This document shows positions 54,720-63,913 of a stretch of 64,000 nucleotides of DNA, one piece after another (within the stretch, counting starts at the first letter, position 1; each line of letters starts with the position of its first letter). Under the pieces are notes generated by a model, which ran no database searches, was not told the origin of the DNA, and was given only the letters and a program-made list of their open reading frames with translations. Source of the DNA: Comamonas sp. BIGb0152 (GTDB lineage: Bacteria; Pseudomonadota; Gammaproteobacteria; Burkholderiales; Burkholderiaceae_C); the NCBI RefSeq assembly GCF_024809975.1, contig NZ_JANUDY010000010.1, positions 172,617 to 236,616 of the forward strand, given 5' to 3'. The translations under genes and the position numbers were made by a program.

Positions 54720-55220
54720 ATGTCCCCTCGCACTCCCTCTTCTGCCACTGCCCCTTTGAGCGTGCAGTCCCTGCCGCCCGGCATGCGTGCCACGCGTGCC
54801 ACCAAGGCCTTGTTGGGCTTGGTGAGCGGCCAGCCGGGCCTGCAATGGTCGGTGGCCGAGGTTCAGGCCCGGCTGCAGAAGATGGGTGTGGATGTGAACC
54901 GCGTGACCGCCTACCGCCTGCTCGATCGCCTGGCCGCTGCCGGCAAGCTGGTCAAAAGCGTGGATGCTGAACGCCTGACGCGCTATGCCTGGCGTGCGGA
55001 TACCAATGAGCCTTTGCAGGTGCGCTATGAGTGCACCGACTGCCATTCGGTGCAAAGCCTGCAGGAGCGTGCCGGTGACGCCGCCACTGCACAGGTCAAC
55101 CAGGCGATGGCCCAGTACCTGCAGGTGCTGCAAGAGCAGGGCCTGGCCCCTGCGCAGACGGAATTGCGTCTGCAGGGCCTGTGTGCCGACTGCAAGCACG
55201 GTCACCAGGACAAGGCTTAG
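54720..55220 (+). CDS. Fur-family transcriptional regulator (Zur/PerR-like)
   Basis: 166 residues. Winged HTH WSVAEVQARLQKMGVDVNRVTAYRLLDRLAAAGKLVKSV has the Fur signature R-x-T-x-Y-R-x-L. Two CxxC pairs, Cys105/Cys108 (YECTDC) and Cys155/Cys158 (LCADC), form the structural zinc site typical of Zur and PerR. The regulatory metal site is degenerate: the HHDHxxC-like histidines of Fur are missing, leaving only a few histidines. Iron regulation is therefore doubtful; zinc or redox control is more likely (inference). Transcribed from a promoter with its own dyad. Confidence 0.88.
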   Translation: MSPRTPSSATAPLSVQSLPPGMRATRATKALLGLVSGQPGLQWSVAEVQARLQKMGVDVNRVTAYRLLDRLAAAGKLVKSVDAERLTRYAWRADTNEPLQVRYECTDCHSVQSLQERAGDAATAQVNQAMAQYLQVLQEQGLAPAQTELRLQGLCADCKHGHQDKA

Positions 55221-55230
55221 GCCTCAGGCC

Positions 55231-56175
55231 TCAAGGCCGCTTGCCACCAATCAGCCCCGTTGAGAGCATGGTGCCGCCAATGATGATGGCCCCGCAGCCC
55301 AGCATCCAGGCGGTGATGGGTTCTGCCAGGAACCAGTTGCCGTAGACCAGCGCAAACACCGGTGCCAGAAAAGTCACAGCAATTGCGCGGCTCGGGCCTG
55401 CCGTCTGGATGATGTGGAAATACAGGATATAGGCCACGCTGGTACACAGCAGGGCCAGCGCCGCAATAGCCAGCCAGGAAGACCAGGACGGCATCTGGCT
55501 GGGCCACATGGCGATGGTGGGAAGGAGCAGGCACAGGCTGGCACCGACCATGCTGCCGGTGGCAGTGGCCAGCGGCGGCACACCCACCAGATAGCGTTTG
55601 GCAAAGCTGGCGGCCACGCCATAGCTCAGCGAGGCGCAGAGGCAGGCGGCCATTGCGGCGTAGGCACTCCAGTCGGTGGCCGTTGCACTGGCGGGCTTGT
55701 CGTGCAAGGCGAGCAGGGCCACGCCGGTAAACCCCATCATCAGGCCCAGCACGCGCAGGGCGGTGATGCGGTCGCCCAGCCATAGCCAGGCAATGATGGC
55801 GCCAAAAAGCGGTGTCGAGGCATTGAGCACCGATGCCATGCCGGTGGGCATGTGCACCACGGCAAAGGCGAACAAGGAAAACGGGATGGCCGAGTTGATG
55901 ATGCCGGAGAACAACACCGGCTTCCAGTGCTTGCGCAGCGCGGGCCACTCGCCCCGCACCAGCATCAGCGGCAGCAAAAAGAGCGAGGCCAGAATCACCC
56001 GCAGCCCTGCGGTGGGGATGGCGCCAAACTGCGCAGCGCCCAGGCGCATGAACAGGAAGGACGCGCCCCACAGCACGGCCAGCAGCACAAAGGCAGGCAG
56101 CCAGGGGCCAAAGCCCGGTGAGGCCGACACGAGAGGGGGGATGGAGGCGGTGGCAGTGTGGTGGTTGGGGCGCAT
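55231..56175 (-). CDS. EamA/DMT-family transporter
   Basis: 314 residues from the ATG at 56175 (MRPNHHTATASIPP); longer upstream frames are unsupported. About ten membrane segments in two EamA repeats: WLPAFVLLAVLWGASFLFMRLG opens the first and WLAIAALALLCTSVAYILYFHII lies in the second, which ends in AEPITAWMLGCGAIIIGGTML. Members export amino acids, purines or other metabolites. Convergent with the Fur-like gene; specificity unknown. Confidence 0.92.
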   Translation of the reverse strand: MRPNHHTATASIPPLVSASPGFGPWLPAFVLLAVLWGASFLFMRLGAAQFGAIPTAGLRVILASLFLLPLMLVRGEWPALRKHWKPVLFSGIINSAIPFSLFAFAVVHMPTGMASVLNASTPLFGAIIAWLWLGDRITALRVLGLMMGFTGVALLALHDKPASATATDWSAYAAMAACLCASLSYGVAASFAKRYLVGVPPLATATGSMVGASLCLLLPTIAMWPSQMPSWSSWLAIAALALLCTSVAYILYFHIIQTAGPSRAIAVTFLAPVFALVYGNWFLAEPITAWMLGCGAIIIGGTMLSTGLIGGKRP

Positions 56176-56461
56176 AAATTCTTGCAAGGGCAGAGCGCAT
56201 GCTAGCGGTGTCTGGCCAGGGCATTGGTGACATTCTTGCGGTGCATTGATGCGTATCCCGGGTAGCGGGCAGCCCACACGGCCATCGGGTGTCTGGCAGC
56301 GGCTAATTGTGCCCCTATGCATACGCTGCAGAGGTCCCGGCATGGACAACTGGCCAGGCCCATCGCGGAGCGTGCCTACAATAGCGGTCTCGCAGCGAAG
56401 GCTGGGCCTCTGGTGGAGGCCGTTTGCAGGCCTGTTTTGCAGTAACAACAAGGTGAGTTCT

Positions 56462-57850
56462 GTGCCGATTTCTTCCGCAATCTTCAAAGCCTATGACATC
56501 CGCGGCGTCGTGCCGAGCACGCTCAACGAGAGCGTGGCGCTGAAGCTGGGCCGGGCCTTTGGCCAACATGCGATTGCCGCTGGCGAGCTGGTGGTGGCCG
56601 TGGGCCGCGACGGCCGGCTCTCTGGGGATGCGCTCAGCCGCGCGCTGATGCAGGGGCTGGTGGAGGCGGGCATCGAGGTGATCGATGTGGGCCGGGTGAC
56701 CACGCCCATGCTGTACTTTGCGGCCAGCACGCTGTGCCACAGCGGCATCCAGGTGACGGGCAGCCACAACCCCAAGGATTACAACGGCTTCAAGATGGTG
56801 TTGGCCGGCCGCGCCATCTATGGCGACGAGATCCAGAAGCTGCGCCAGATCATCGAAAAGGAGTGCTGGCGCTTCCAAGGCGGTGGCAAGCTGCGCCAAG
56901 AGGATGTGACGGCGGCCTATGTCGAGCGCATCGTGTCCGACATCAAGCTGGCCCGCCCGATGAAAATCGTGGTGGACAGCGGCAACGGCATTGCCGGCGC
57001 CACGGCACCGAGCATTTTCCGCGCGCTGGGTTGCGAGGTGACCGAGCTGTTCTCCGAGGTGGATGGCAACTTTCCCAACCACCACCCCGACCCGAGCAAG
57101 CCCGAGAACCTGCAGGACCTGATCGAGGCGCTGCAAGCCGGTGATGCCGAGCTGGGCCTGGCCTTTGACGGCGACGGCGACCGCTTGGGCATTGTGACCA
57201 AGGACGGCCAGAATATTTACCCCGACCGCCAGATGATGCTGTTTGCCCAGGACGTGCTCTCGCGCGTGCCCGGTGGCGAGATCGTCTATGACGTCAAGTG
57301 CTCTCAGCGCCTGGCGCCGGCCATCGAGGCGGCCGGCGGCAAACCGGTGATGTACAAGACCGGCCATTCGCTCATCAAGGCCCGCATGCGCGAGACCAAC
57401 GCGCCCCTGGGCGGCGAGATGAGCGGCCATATCTTCTTCAAGGAGCGCTGGTATGGCTTTGATGACGGCACCTATGCCGGCTGCCGTTTGCTGGAGATTC
57501 TGAGCAAGGCCCAAAACCCTTGTGCCTTGCTCCACGCGCTGCCCAGCAGCTACAGCACGCCTGAGCTCAATGTGGAATGCCAGGAAGGCGAGCCACACAA
57601 GCTGAGCGCCCAACTCCAGGAAATGGCCGCCGAGACCTTTAGCGCGCCCGCGCAGATCAACACCATTGATGGCCTGCGCGTGGATTGGCCCGATGGCTTT
57701 GGCCTGATCCGTGCCAGCAACACCACGCCGGTGCTGGTGCTGCGCTTTGAAGGCCACACCCAGGCGGCCCTGCACCGCATCCAAAACGAGATGAAGGCGC
57801 TGCTGCTCAAGGTCAAGCCCGATGCCGTCATCGGCAGTGCGTCGCACTAA
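56462..57850 (+). CDS. Phosphomannomutase/phosphoglucomutase
   Basis: 462 residues starting with GTG at 56462, preceded by AAGGTGAG; another GTG nine bases earlier is less well placed. Alpha-D-phosphohexomutase motifs: phosphoserine loop TGSHNPKDYNGFKM (about 98-111), metal loop FDGDGDRLGIV (about 238-248), and GEMSGHIFFKERWYGFDDG (about 321-339). AlgC/ManB-like enzymes isomerise mannose- and glucose-phosphates for exopolysaccharide and lipopolysaccharide. A TACAAT hexamer (56377-56382) is a possible -10. waaA follows at 15 bp. Confidence 0.95.
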   Translation: MPISSAIFKAYDIRGVVPSTLNESVALKLGRAFGQHAIAAGELVVAVGRDGRLSGDALSRALMQGLVEAGIEVIDVGRVTTPMLYFAASTLCHSGIQVTGSHNPKDYNGFKMVLAGRAIYGDEIQKLRQIIEKECWRFQGGGKLRQEDVTAAYVERIVSDIKLARPMKIVVDSGNGIAGATAPSIFRALGCEVTELFSEVDGNFPNHHPDPSKPENLQDLIEALQAGDAELGLAFDGDGDRLGIVTKDGQNIYPDRQMMLFAQDVLSRVPGGEIVYDVKCSQRLAPAIEAAGGKPVMYKTGHSLIKARMRETNAPLGGEMSGHIFFKERWYGFDDGTYAGCRLLEILSKAQNPCALLHALPSSYSTPELNVECQEGEPHKLSAQLQEMAAETFSAPAQINTIDGLRVDWPDGFGLIRASNTTPVLVLRFEGHTQAALHRIQNEMKALLLKVKPDAVIGSASH

Positions 57851-57865
57851 ATCGCGTCCGCATCC

Positions 57866-59215
57866 ATGGGTCTGAGCCTGACGCTCTATGGCTGGGTCGC
57901 ACGGCTTGCCCGCCCGCTGGTGCGGCGCAAGCTGGCGCGCCGCGCGCTGCGAGAGCCCGGCTATGCGCAGGCGGTGGAGCAGCGCTTTGGCGATTACGGC
58001 GATTTGCCGCGCTACCAGGCCGTGCCCGAGATGCCGCTGGTCTGGATCCATGCGGTGTCGCTGGGCGAGACGCGTGCTGCGGCCATCTTGCTGCGCGAGC
58101 TGCGGCTGCAGATTCCGGCCTTGCGCCTGCTGCTGACCAATGGCACGGCCACGGGCCGCGAAGAGGGGCAAAAACTGCTGCTGCCCGGAGATATCCAAGT
58201 CTGGCAGCCCTGGGATGACCGGGCCAGTGTGAATGCTTTTTTGCGCCATTTCCGGCCCTCCATCGGTATCTTGATGGAGACGGAGATGTGGCCGGGTCTG
58301 GCCGCTGGCTGCCAGCGCGAGCGCGTGCCGCTGGTACTGGCCAATGCCCGGCTCAATGACAAATCGCTGCGCGGCGCCCAGCGCCTGGCCTGGCTCGCGC
58401 GCCCAGCCTACCGCAGCCTGCGCTCGGTGATCGCCCAGACCGAGGCCGATGCCAGCCGCTTGCGCGCGGCTGGGGCCGAGGTGACTGCGGTGCTGGGCAA
58501 TCTCAAATTCGATGTCGAGCCCGATGCCGGGCAACTGGCCCAAGGCCAGGCCTGGCACCAGGCGGCGGGCAAGCCGGTGGTGATGCTGGCCAGCAGCCGC
58601 GAGGGCGAGGAGGCGCTGTGGCTGCAAGCGCTGGCGCAGTTGGGCAGCAAAAATGCGGAAGCTGTGGCAAGGGTGCAATGGCTGCTGGTGCCGCGCCACC
58701 CGCAGCGTTTTGACGAGATTGTGCAGCTGCTGCAGGACGCCGGTTTGCAGGTATCGCGCCGCAGCCAGTGGCAGCACGGGCCGCAGTCCGCCGATGTCTG
58801 GCTGGGCGACAGCATGGGCGAGATGCAGCTGTACTACGGCCTGGCCGATGTGGCCTTGCTGGGCGGCAGCTTTGCGCCGTTGGGCGGCCAGAACCTGATT
58901 GAGGCTGCCGCTTGCGGCTGCCCGGTCGTCATGGGGCCGCATACCTTTAATTTTGCGCAGGCGGCGGACAGCAGCGTGCAGGCCGGTGCCGGGCTGCGCG
59001 TGCCAGGCATGGATGAGGGCCTGCAGCAGGCCGTGGCCCTTGCCAGCGATACGAGCCGCCACAGCCGCATGCGCCGCGCGGCACTGCAGTTTGCACAGGC
59101 GCACCGGGGCGCAGCCAAGACCACGGCGCAGCTGGTAGCGGCGGTGCTGGAGTCGACCGAGGGCTTTGTCAACTCCAGCTTCGAGGCCTCGCTTTTCGAC
59201 GAGGATTCTGTCTAA
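57866..59215 (+). CDS. waaA: 3-deoxy-D-manno-octulosonic-acid (Kdo) transferase WaaA
   Basis: 449 residues; an N-terminal membrane-proximal segment (LSLTLYGWVARLARPLV) precedes the GT-B fold. The HAVSLGETRAA motif (about 63-73) with the catalytic Glu and the C-terminal SFAPLGGQNLIEAAACGCPVVMGPHTFNF, which binds CMP-Kdo, are those of KdtA/WaaA. It adds Kdo to lipid A precursor at the inner membrane. It forms a 15-bp spaced pair with the phosphohexomutase. Confidence 0.96.
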   Translation: MGLSLTLYGWVARLARPLVRRKLARRALREPGYAQAVEQRFGDYGDLPRYQAVPEMPLVWIHAVSLGETRAAAILLRELRLQIPALRLLLTNGTATGREEGQKLLLPGDIQVWQPWDDRASVNAFLRHFRPSIGILMETEMWPGLAAGCQRERVPLVLANARLNDKSLRGAQRLAWLARPAYRSLRSVIAQTEADASRLRAAGAEVTAVLGNLKFDVEPDAGQLAQGQAWHQAAGKPVVMLASSREGEEALWLQALAQLGSKNAEAVARVQWLLVPRHPQRFDEIVQLLQDAGLQVSRRSQWQHGPQSADVWLGDSMGEMQLYYGLADVALLGGSFAPLGGQNLIEAAACGCPVVMGPHTFNFAQAADSSVQAGAGLRVPGMDEGLQQAVALASDTSRHSRMRRAALQFAQAHRGAAKTTAQLVAAVLESTEGFVNSSFEASLFDEDSV

Positions 59216-59234
59216 ACCGCTTTCGGGCTGGCGT

Positions 59235-60503
59235 TCAGGCTTTGGGGCGGGTGGCAAAGGCCAGCACAAAGGTCAGTGCCAAGGTCGGCAAGGCCGATCC
59301 CGCTTGCGGCGCCCAGGCGGCCAGGCTGTGGTAGAGCGCAATGCCCCCCAGCCACAGGGCCAGCGGCAGCAGGTGCACGCCCGCCTGCGGGTGGGCGGGC
59401 TGGTAGCCACCCCAGGACAGCCGGCCCAGGATGACACCAAACAACGGCACAAAGATGGAGCTGAGGAGCAGCAAAAAGGGCTCCAGGCTGTGCATGGGCA
59501 GCACCATGGCGAGGCCGGTGCTGGCCACCGCCATCACAATGCCCCAGGTACGCACACGCCAGGCGGGCAGCAGGCTGTGGGCCGATACCGCTCCCGAGTA
59601 GGCATCGCCATAGGCGTTGTCCACCTCGTCGAGCAGCACCAGCGACAGCGCAATCAAGCCGCCTTGGGCCAGCAGCAAGGCGGCCACCAGGTCGGTGCTG
59701 GGCAGCACCAGGGCCACCAGCACGCCCAGCGCATAGCACCAGATATTGGCAATGCCAAAACCGATCCAGGTGCCGGCCATGGCGCTGCGGCTGTTGCGCC
59801 CGTAGCGGGCATAGTCGGCCACCAGGGGCAGCCAGGAGATGGGCATGGCCACGACCAGGTCCAGCGCGGGCATCACGCCCATGCCGCCTGCGCCTGGCCG
59901 GCTCCACAGTGCAGGCAGGCCTTGCTGCACGGCCATGCCGACAAACTGCCAGCTCAGCCACAGCAGCGACAGCACCACCAGCGGCAGGGCGATGCGCGAG
60001 ATGAGCTGGCGCACCAAGCGCACCATGGAGCCGGTCATCAGCGCCACCAGCAGGCCGCCCCAGAGCAAGGTGGCCAGCCAGGGCCAGTACGAAGCCTGCA
60101 TGCCGCCGGCCTGGCGACCAATGGCGACGGTGGATTCGCGCATCACCACCAGCTCGAAGGCACCCCAGCCCAGCAGCTGCACGATATTGAGCAACACTGG
60201 CAGCTTGGCAAAGTGGCGGCCATAGACATGGTGGATCAGCCCCGCGCTGGACAGCCCCGTATCGCAGCCTATTTTGCCGACCCAGGCCAGCAGGCCGGCT
60301 CCGACGACTGAGCCGCCCACAATGGCCAGCAGGGCCTGCTCGGTAGACAGCGCGGGCATCAGATAGGCGCCTACCTGCATGACCAGCAGGCCCACCCCGA
60401 GGCTGAACCACAGCGAGGCCAGGTGCCAGCCATTGAAAACGCGCTCCTGCAGAGCGACGGGACGGAGTGCGAGGTTGGGTGAGGGAGCAGTGTTGGCAGT
60501 CAT
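59235..60503 (-). CDS. NCS1-family cytosine/purine permease (CodB/CytX-like)
   Basis: 422 residues with about twelve hydrophobic helices. ERVFNGWHLASLWFSLGVGLLVMQVGAYL near the start, DYARYGRNSRSAMAGTWIGFGIAN, and DNAYGDAYSGAVSAHSLL around residue 297 are typical of NCS1 transporters of cytosine, purines or hydroxymethylpyrimidine (CytX). No thiamine pyrophosphate riboswitch is present upstream, so a role in thiamine precursor uptake is not supported. The promoter region toward the pseudouridine synthase is short (123 bp). Confidence 0.88.
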   Translation of the reverse strand: MTANTAPSPNLALRPVALQERVFNGWHLASLWFSLGVGLLVMQVGAYLMPALSTEQALLAIVGGSVVGAGLLAWVGKIGCDTGLSSAGLIHHVYGRHFAKLPVLLNIVQLLGWGAFELVVMRESTVAIGRQAGGMQASYWPWLATLLWGGLLVALMTGSMVRLVRQLISRIALPLVVLSLLWLSWQFVGMAVQQGLPALWSRPGAGGMGVMPALDLVVAMPISWLPLVADYARYGRNSRSAMAGTWIGFGIANIWCYALGVLVALVLPSTDLVAALLLAQGGLIALSLVLLDEVDNAYGDAYSGAVSAHSLLPAWRVRTWGIVMAVASTGLAMVLPMHSLEPFLLLLSSIFVPLFGVILGRLSWGGYQPAHPQAGVHLLPLALWLGGIALYHSLAAWAPQAGSALPTLALTFVLAFATRPKA

Positions 60504-60626
60504 GGCCTGTTATTTTTTTGGAATTTTTTGAAGCGGCGGCAGCGCGCCGCAGCCGGGGTATTTACAAGTGCGGCTATTGTGCCTCTGCCTCAAAGCCCTG
60601 AGCCGGTGATTACAATCGCCAGCGAG

Positions 60627-61538
60627 ATGACGATACACACGGATCCCTCCACCTGGATGCGCGATGGCCTGAGCCCCAGTTGCGTGGTGCTGCCTTCGCG
60701 GGGCGACGGCCGTTTGCTGGACTACCTGGCCCAGCGCCTGCCCATGGTGAGCCATGCGCAGTGGCAGGCACGCTTGCAAGCCGGCGAGGTGGTGGATGCG
60801 CAGCGCCAGGCCCTGCGGCCCGAGCAGGCCTTTGTGCCCGGCTTGCGCGTGTATTACTGGCGCAGTGTGGGTGCGGAGCCGCACATTCCGTTTGACGCCC
60901 ACATCCTGTACGAAGACGAACGCTTGCTGCTGGTCGACAAACCGCACTTTCTGCCGGTGCTGCCCACCGGCAAGTATGTGCAAAATTCGCTGCTGGTGCG
61001 GCTGAAGAACGCAACGGGCAATGCCCAGCTGTCGCCGCTGCACCGCATTGACAGGGACACGGCGGGCCTGCTGCTGATGTCCAAGGATGCCGCCACCCGG
61101 GGCGTTTACCAAGCGCTGTTCCGGGACCGCGCCATGGACAAGCGCTATGAGGCGGTTGCCCCCTGGCGGGCCGATCTGGATTTTCCGCGCGAGCACCGCA
61201 GCCGCCTGCAAGAGAGTGAGCGGTTTTTTCTGATGCAGGAGGTGGCTGGTGCGCCCAACAGCCACAGCCATATCGACCTGGTGGAGGTGCAAGGCGCCTG
61301 GGCGCGCTATGCCCTCCAACCGGTCAGCGGCAAGCGCCACCAGCTGCGCGTGCACATGGCGGCCTTGGGGCTGCCGATCCGCAATGATGCCTTCTACCCC
61401 GAGGTGAATGACCCGCCGGAGGGCGACTTTTCACGGCCCTTGCAGCTGCTGGCCCGGGAGCTGCGGTTCCGCGACCCGGTGACCGGCCAGCTCCATGACT
61501 TTCGCAGCCAGCGCCAGTTGCTGCCGTTGGTGGGCTAG
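60627..61538 (+). CDS. RluA-family RNA pseudouridine synthase
   Basis: 303 residues from the ATG at 60627. The catalytic motif is LHRIDRDTAGLLLMSKDA with the nucleophilic Asp near residue 140; ILYEDERLLLVDKPHFLPVLPTG and the C-terminal GKRHQLRVHMAALGLPIRND complete the family set. There is no clear S4 domain at the N-terminus. The target may be 23S rRNA or tRNA. The gene is followed by a hairpin and the convergent psd gene. Confidence 0.93.
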   Translation: MTIHTDPSTWMRDGLSPSCVVLPSRGDGRLLDYLAQRLPMVSHAQWQARLQAGEVVDAQRQALRPEQAFVPGLRVYYWRSVGAEPHIPFDAHILYEDERLLLVDKPHFLPVLPTGKYVQNSLLVRLKNATGNAQLSPLHRIDRDTAGLLLMSKDAATRGVYQALFRDRAMDKRYEAVAPWRADLDFPREHRSRLQESERFFLMQEVAGAPNSHSHIDLVEVQGAWARYALQPVSGKRHQLRVHMAALGLPIRNDAFYPEVNDPPEGDFSRPLQLLARELRFRDPVTGQLHDFRSQRQLLPLVG

Positions 61539-61546
61539 ACAAAGCA

Positions 61547-61567
61547 AAGCCGCCTTGAAGGCGGCTT
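61547..61567. terminator. Hairpin between the pseudouridine synthase and psd genes
   Basis: AAGCCGCC (61547-61554), loop TTGAA, GGCGGCTT (61560-61567). The T-tract is weak on the plus strand but TTTGCTTTG follows on the minus strand, so it may end psd as well. Confidence 0.65.
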
Positions 61568-61632
61568 GGTAGCGTAGATCGTGTAGAGCGTGCAGGGCGC
61601 GCAAGGCAAGCGCGTGGCGCGACAGTGATGGG

Positions 61633-62496
61633 TTAGCGGCTCAGCGTGCCCATGGCTTCGCCCAGCTGCACCGGCTTGCCCGCCGCCCAGTCGGCGTTAA
61701 AGGCGCTCTTGCCTTCGGGCAGCAGCAGCACAATGGTCGAGCCCAGCAGGAAGCGGCCCATCTCATCGCCTTGCTCCAGCACGATGGGCTGGGTCTGGTA
61801 GTCCCAGCTGCGTACCTTGCGCGAGCGGGGCGGGTTCACCTGGCCATGCCAGGTGGTGTACATGCTGCCCACAATGGTGGCACCCACCAGCACCATTACG
61901 ACCGGACCGATACGCGATTCAAACACGCAGACCACGCGCTCGTTGCGCGCAAACAGCCCGGGCACGCCGCGCGCGGTGAGCGGGTTGACCGAGAACAGAT
62001 CACCTGGCACATAGACCATCTTTTGCAGCTTGGCACGCAAGGGCATGTGGATGCGGTGGTAGTCGCGCGGGCTCAGGTAGATGGTGGCGAACTGGCCGTT
62101 GTTGAACTGCGCGGCCAGCTGGGCGTCGCCCCCCAGCAAGGCCGTGGTGCTGTAGCTGTGGCCCTTGGCCTGGAAGATTTGGTCCTGCGCAATCGCGCCG
62201 CACTGGCTGATGGCACCATCGACCGGGCAGACCAGATCGGCCTGGGCCATGGGCCGCGCGCCGTCCCGCAATTCGCGGGTGAAGAAGGCGTTGAAGCTTG
62301 GGTACTGCGCGATATCGGGCTGCGCCGCTTCGTCCATATTGACCTGGTAGCGGGCCACGAACCAGCGGATGAAGGCCGTGGTCGCGCCCCCCAGCTCGGC
62401 CGATGCCAGTTTGCCGGCCGTCGCGGTCATCCATTTCTTGGGCAGCAAGTATTGGGGCAAAACAGCAAATCGATCGCGCATGGTCTGGGCCGTCAC
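61633..62496 (-). CDS. psd: Phosphatidylserine decarboxylase proenzyme
   Basis: 287 residues from a GTG at 62496; an ATG 15 bases downstream (MRDRFAVLPQYLLPKKW) is an equally good start. The self-cleavage motif LGST in GRFLLGSTIVLLLPEG (about 251-254) yields the pyruvoyl subunit; the VDG (CPVDGAISQCG) and YLSPRDYHRIHMPL motifs are typical. It makes phosphatidylethanolamine at the inner membrane. Divergent from the HPP-CBS gene. Confidence 0.96.
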   Translation of the reverse strand: MTAQTMRDRFAVLPQYLLPKKWMTATAGKLASAELGGATTAFIRWFVARYQVNMDEAAQPDIAQYPSFNAFFTRELRDGARPMAQADLVCPVDGAISQCGAIAQDQIFQAKGHSYSTTALLGGDAQLAAQFNNGQFATIYLSPRDYHRIHMPLRAKLQKMVYVPGDLFSVNPLTARGVPGLFARNERVVCVFESRIGPVVMVLVGATIVGSMYTTWHGQVNPPRSRKVRSWDYQTQPIVLEQGDEMGRFLLGSTIVLLLPEGKSAFNADWAAGKPVQLGEAMGTLSR

Positions 62497-62578
62497 AGTA
62501 AACCGACGATTCTATCGATACTGTGTCCAGTGCATGACAAACTGCGCGCTGAAATGCAGCTTTTGTCGGCCATATGCT

Positions 62579-62589
62579 GACAATTTGTC
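62579..62589. promoter_or_regulatory. Short palindrome in the psd/HPP divergent region
   Basis: GACAA-T-TTGTC, symmetric over ten pairs' worth of positions. A related partial dyad GACAAACTGC...GCAGCTTTTGTC lies about 40 bp to the left. No regulator is adjacent; a chance occurrence is possible. Confidence 0.25.
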
Positions 62590-62713
62590 GCCAATTTCCT
62601 GGCTTTGATGGCTATACCGCCAGCAAGGGCGACAGCGGCAGCGGCACTTGTAGGTCTGCGCCTGTTTATGATGGCGGACTGCACCGTTTTTGCCCCACGC
62701 TGTCGCTCCTGCC

Positions 62714-63913
62714 ATGTCCCAAGCACGCCCCCCATCGCCCCCTGGTACCGCCCCCGAAGGAGTGGGCAGCCGCCGCGCGCGCTTGCAGCTGTGGTTGCGC
62801 AATTTCCTGCCCTCTGCTGCGCATGTCAATGGGCGGGAGCTGGCGCGCATGGTGCTGGGGGCCATTGCCATTCTGTGGCTGACGGGTATGGCCAGTCACC
62901 AATGGGGCAGCCATGACCACACACCCTGGCTGTTTGCAGCCATGGGTGCCAGCGCCTTGCTACTGATCGGTACCCCGTCCAGCCCCATGGCGCAGCCCTG
63001 GCCGGTGATTGGCGGCTCGCTGTTGTCGGGCCTGGCGGGTTGGTTGTCGCTGCTGGTGTTTGCCGACCCGCTGGTGGCGGCGGCCGTGGGCGTGGGCCTG
63101 GCCATCATGGTGATGGTGGTGCTGCGCTGTTTGCACCCGCCCGGCGCAGCCTTGGCCATGTGGATGGCGATCCAGGGCATGCACGATGTCTCGGTGCTGC
63201 TCTACCCGGTGGCGCTGAACCTGGTCATCTTGGTGCTACTGGCCACGGCCTACAACCGCATGACGGGCAAGCGCTACCCGGCGCCGCAGCACAGCCAAAA
63301 AGCGCAGCAGGCGCAGGCATCGCGCTCGGCCAGCGCGCGCATGGAAGGCAGTGATATCGATGAGGCGCTGGCGCGCTTCAACGGCGTGCTCGATGTCAGC
63401 CGTGCCGATCTGGAGGCGCTGCTGCAAGGTGCGAGCCAGGCGGCCTTCAAGCGAACCCTGGGCAACCTGCGCTGCGAAGACATCATGGCCCACCCGGTGC
63501 ATGCGACCCGTGCGGAAAGCACCGTCAAGGATGCCTGGAGCCTTATGCAGGAGCACGGGGTCAAGGCCTTGCCGGTGGTGGACGATGGCCTGCAGGTGGT
63601 GGGCATCGTGACCTCGACCGACCTGCTTAACCATGCACTGGCGGCCGGGCCCGAGGGGCTGAGCAGCAAACTCAAGCACTGGGTGCTGCGCAAGAAAAAT
63701 ACCGGTCAGTTGGTGGGTGATCTGATGACGACCGAGGTCTCCAAGGTGGGCAGCTATGACCGCATGGTGGACTTGATCGCCATTTTCTCGCGTGGCAAAC
63801 GGCACCATGTGCCGGTGGTCAATGGACAGGGCAAGCTGGTGGGCATCATCAGCCAAACCGATCTGGTGCGCGAGATGGCGGCAGCGCTGTCGTTGTCGCA
63901 AGAAGATGCCTAG
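62714..63913 (+). CDS. HPP family membrane protein with two CBS domains
   Basis: 399 residues from the ATG at 62714 (MSQARPPSPPG). The HPP domain (about 50-185) holds four helices and the signature LHPPGAALAMWMA. Two CBS domains follow: one around residues 250-310 (CEDIMAHPVHATRAESTVKDAWSLMQEHGVKALPVVDD) and one around 325-385. HPP proteins have been linked to nitrite transport in some species; CBS domains usually bind adenine nucleotides. The stop codon overlaps that of the convergent transposase fragment. Confidence 0.92.
   Translation: MSQARPPSPPGTAPEGVGSRRARLQLWLRNFLPSAAHVNGRELARMVLGAIAILWLTGMASHQWGSHDHTPWLFAAMGASALLLIGTPSSPMAQPWPVIGGSLLSGLAGWLSLLVFADPLVAAAVGVGLAIMVMVVLRCLHPPGAALAMWMAIQGMHDVSVLLYPVALNLVILVLLATAYNRMTGKRYPAPQHSQKAQQAQASRSASARMEGSDIDEALARFNGVLDVSRADLEALLQGASQAAFKRTLGNLRCEDIMAHPVHATRAESTVKDAWSLMQEHGVKALPVVDDGLQVVGIVTSTDLLNHALAAGPEGLSSKLKHWVLRKKNTGQLVGDLMTTEVSKVGSYDRMVDLIAIFSRGKRHHVPVVNGQGKLVGIISQTDLVREMAAALSLSQEDA

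Noticed and set aside
56315..59269. 984-codon frame on the minus strand opposite phosphohexomutase and waaA
   Set aside because: Typical antisense shadow caused by third-position GC; the plus strand shows two genuine enzymes with all motifs.
60504..60626. Thiamine pyrophosphate riboswitch before the NCS1 permease
   Set aside because: The CTGAGA and ACCTGA-GGATAA signatures are absent in either orientation.
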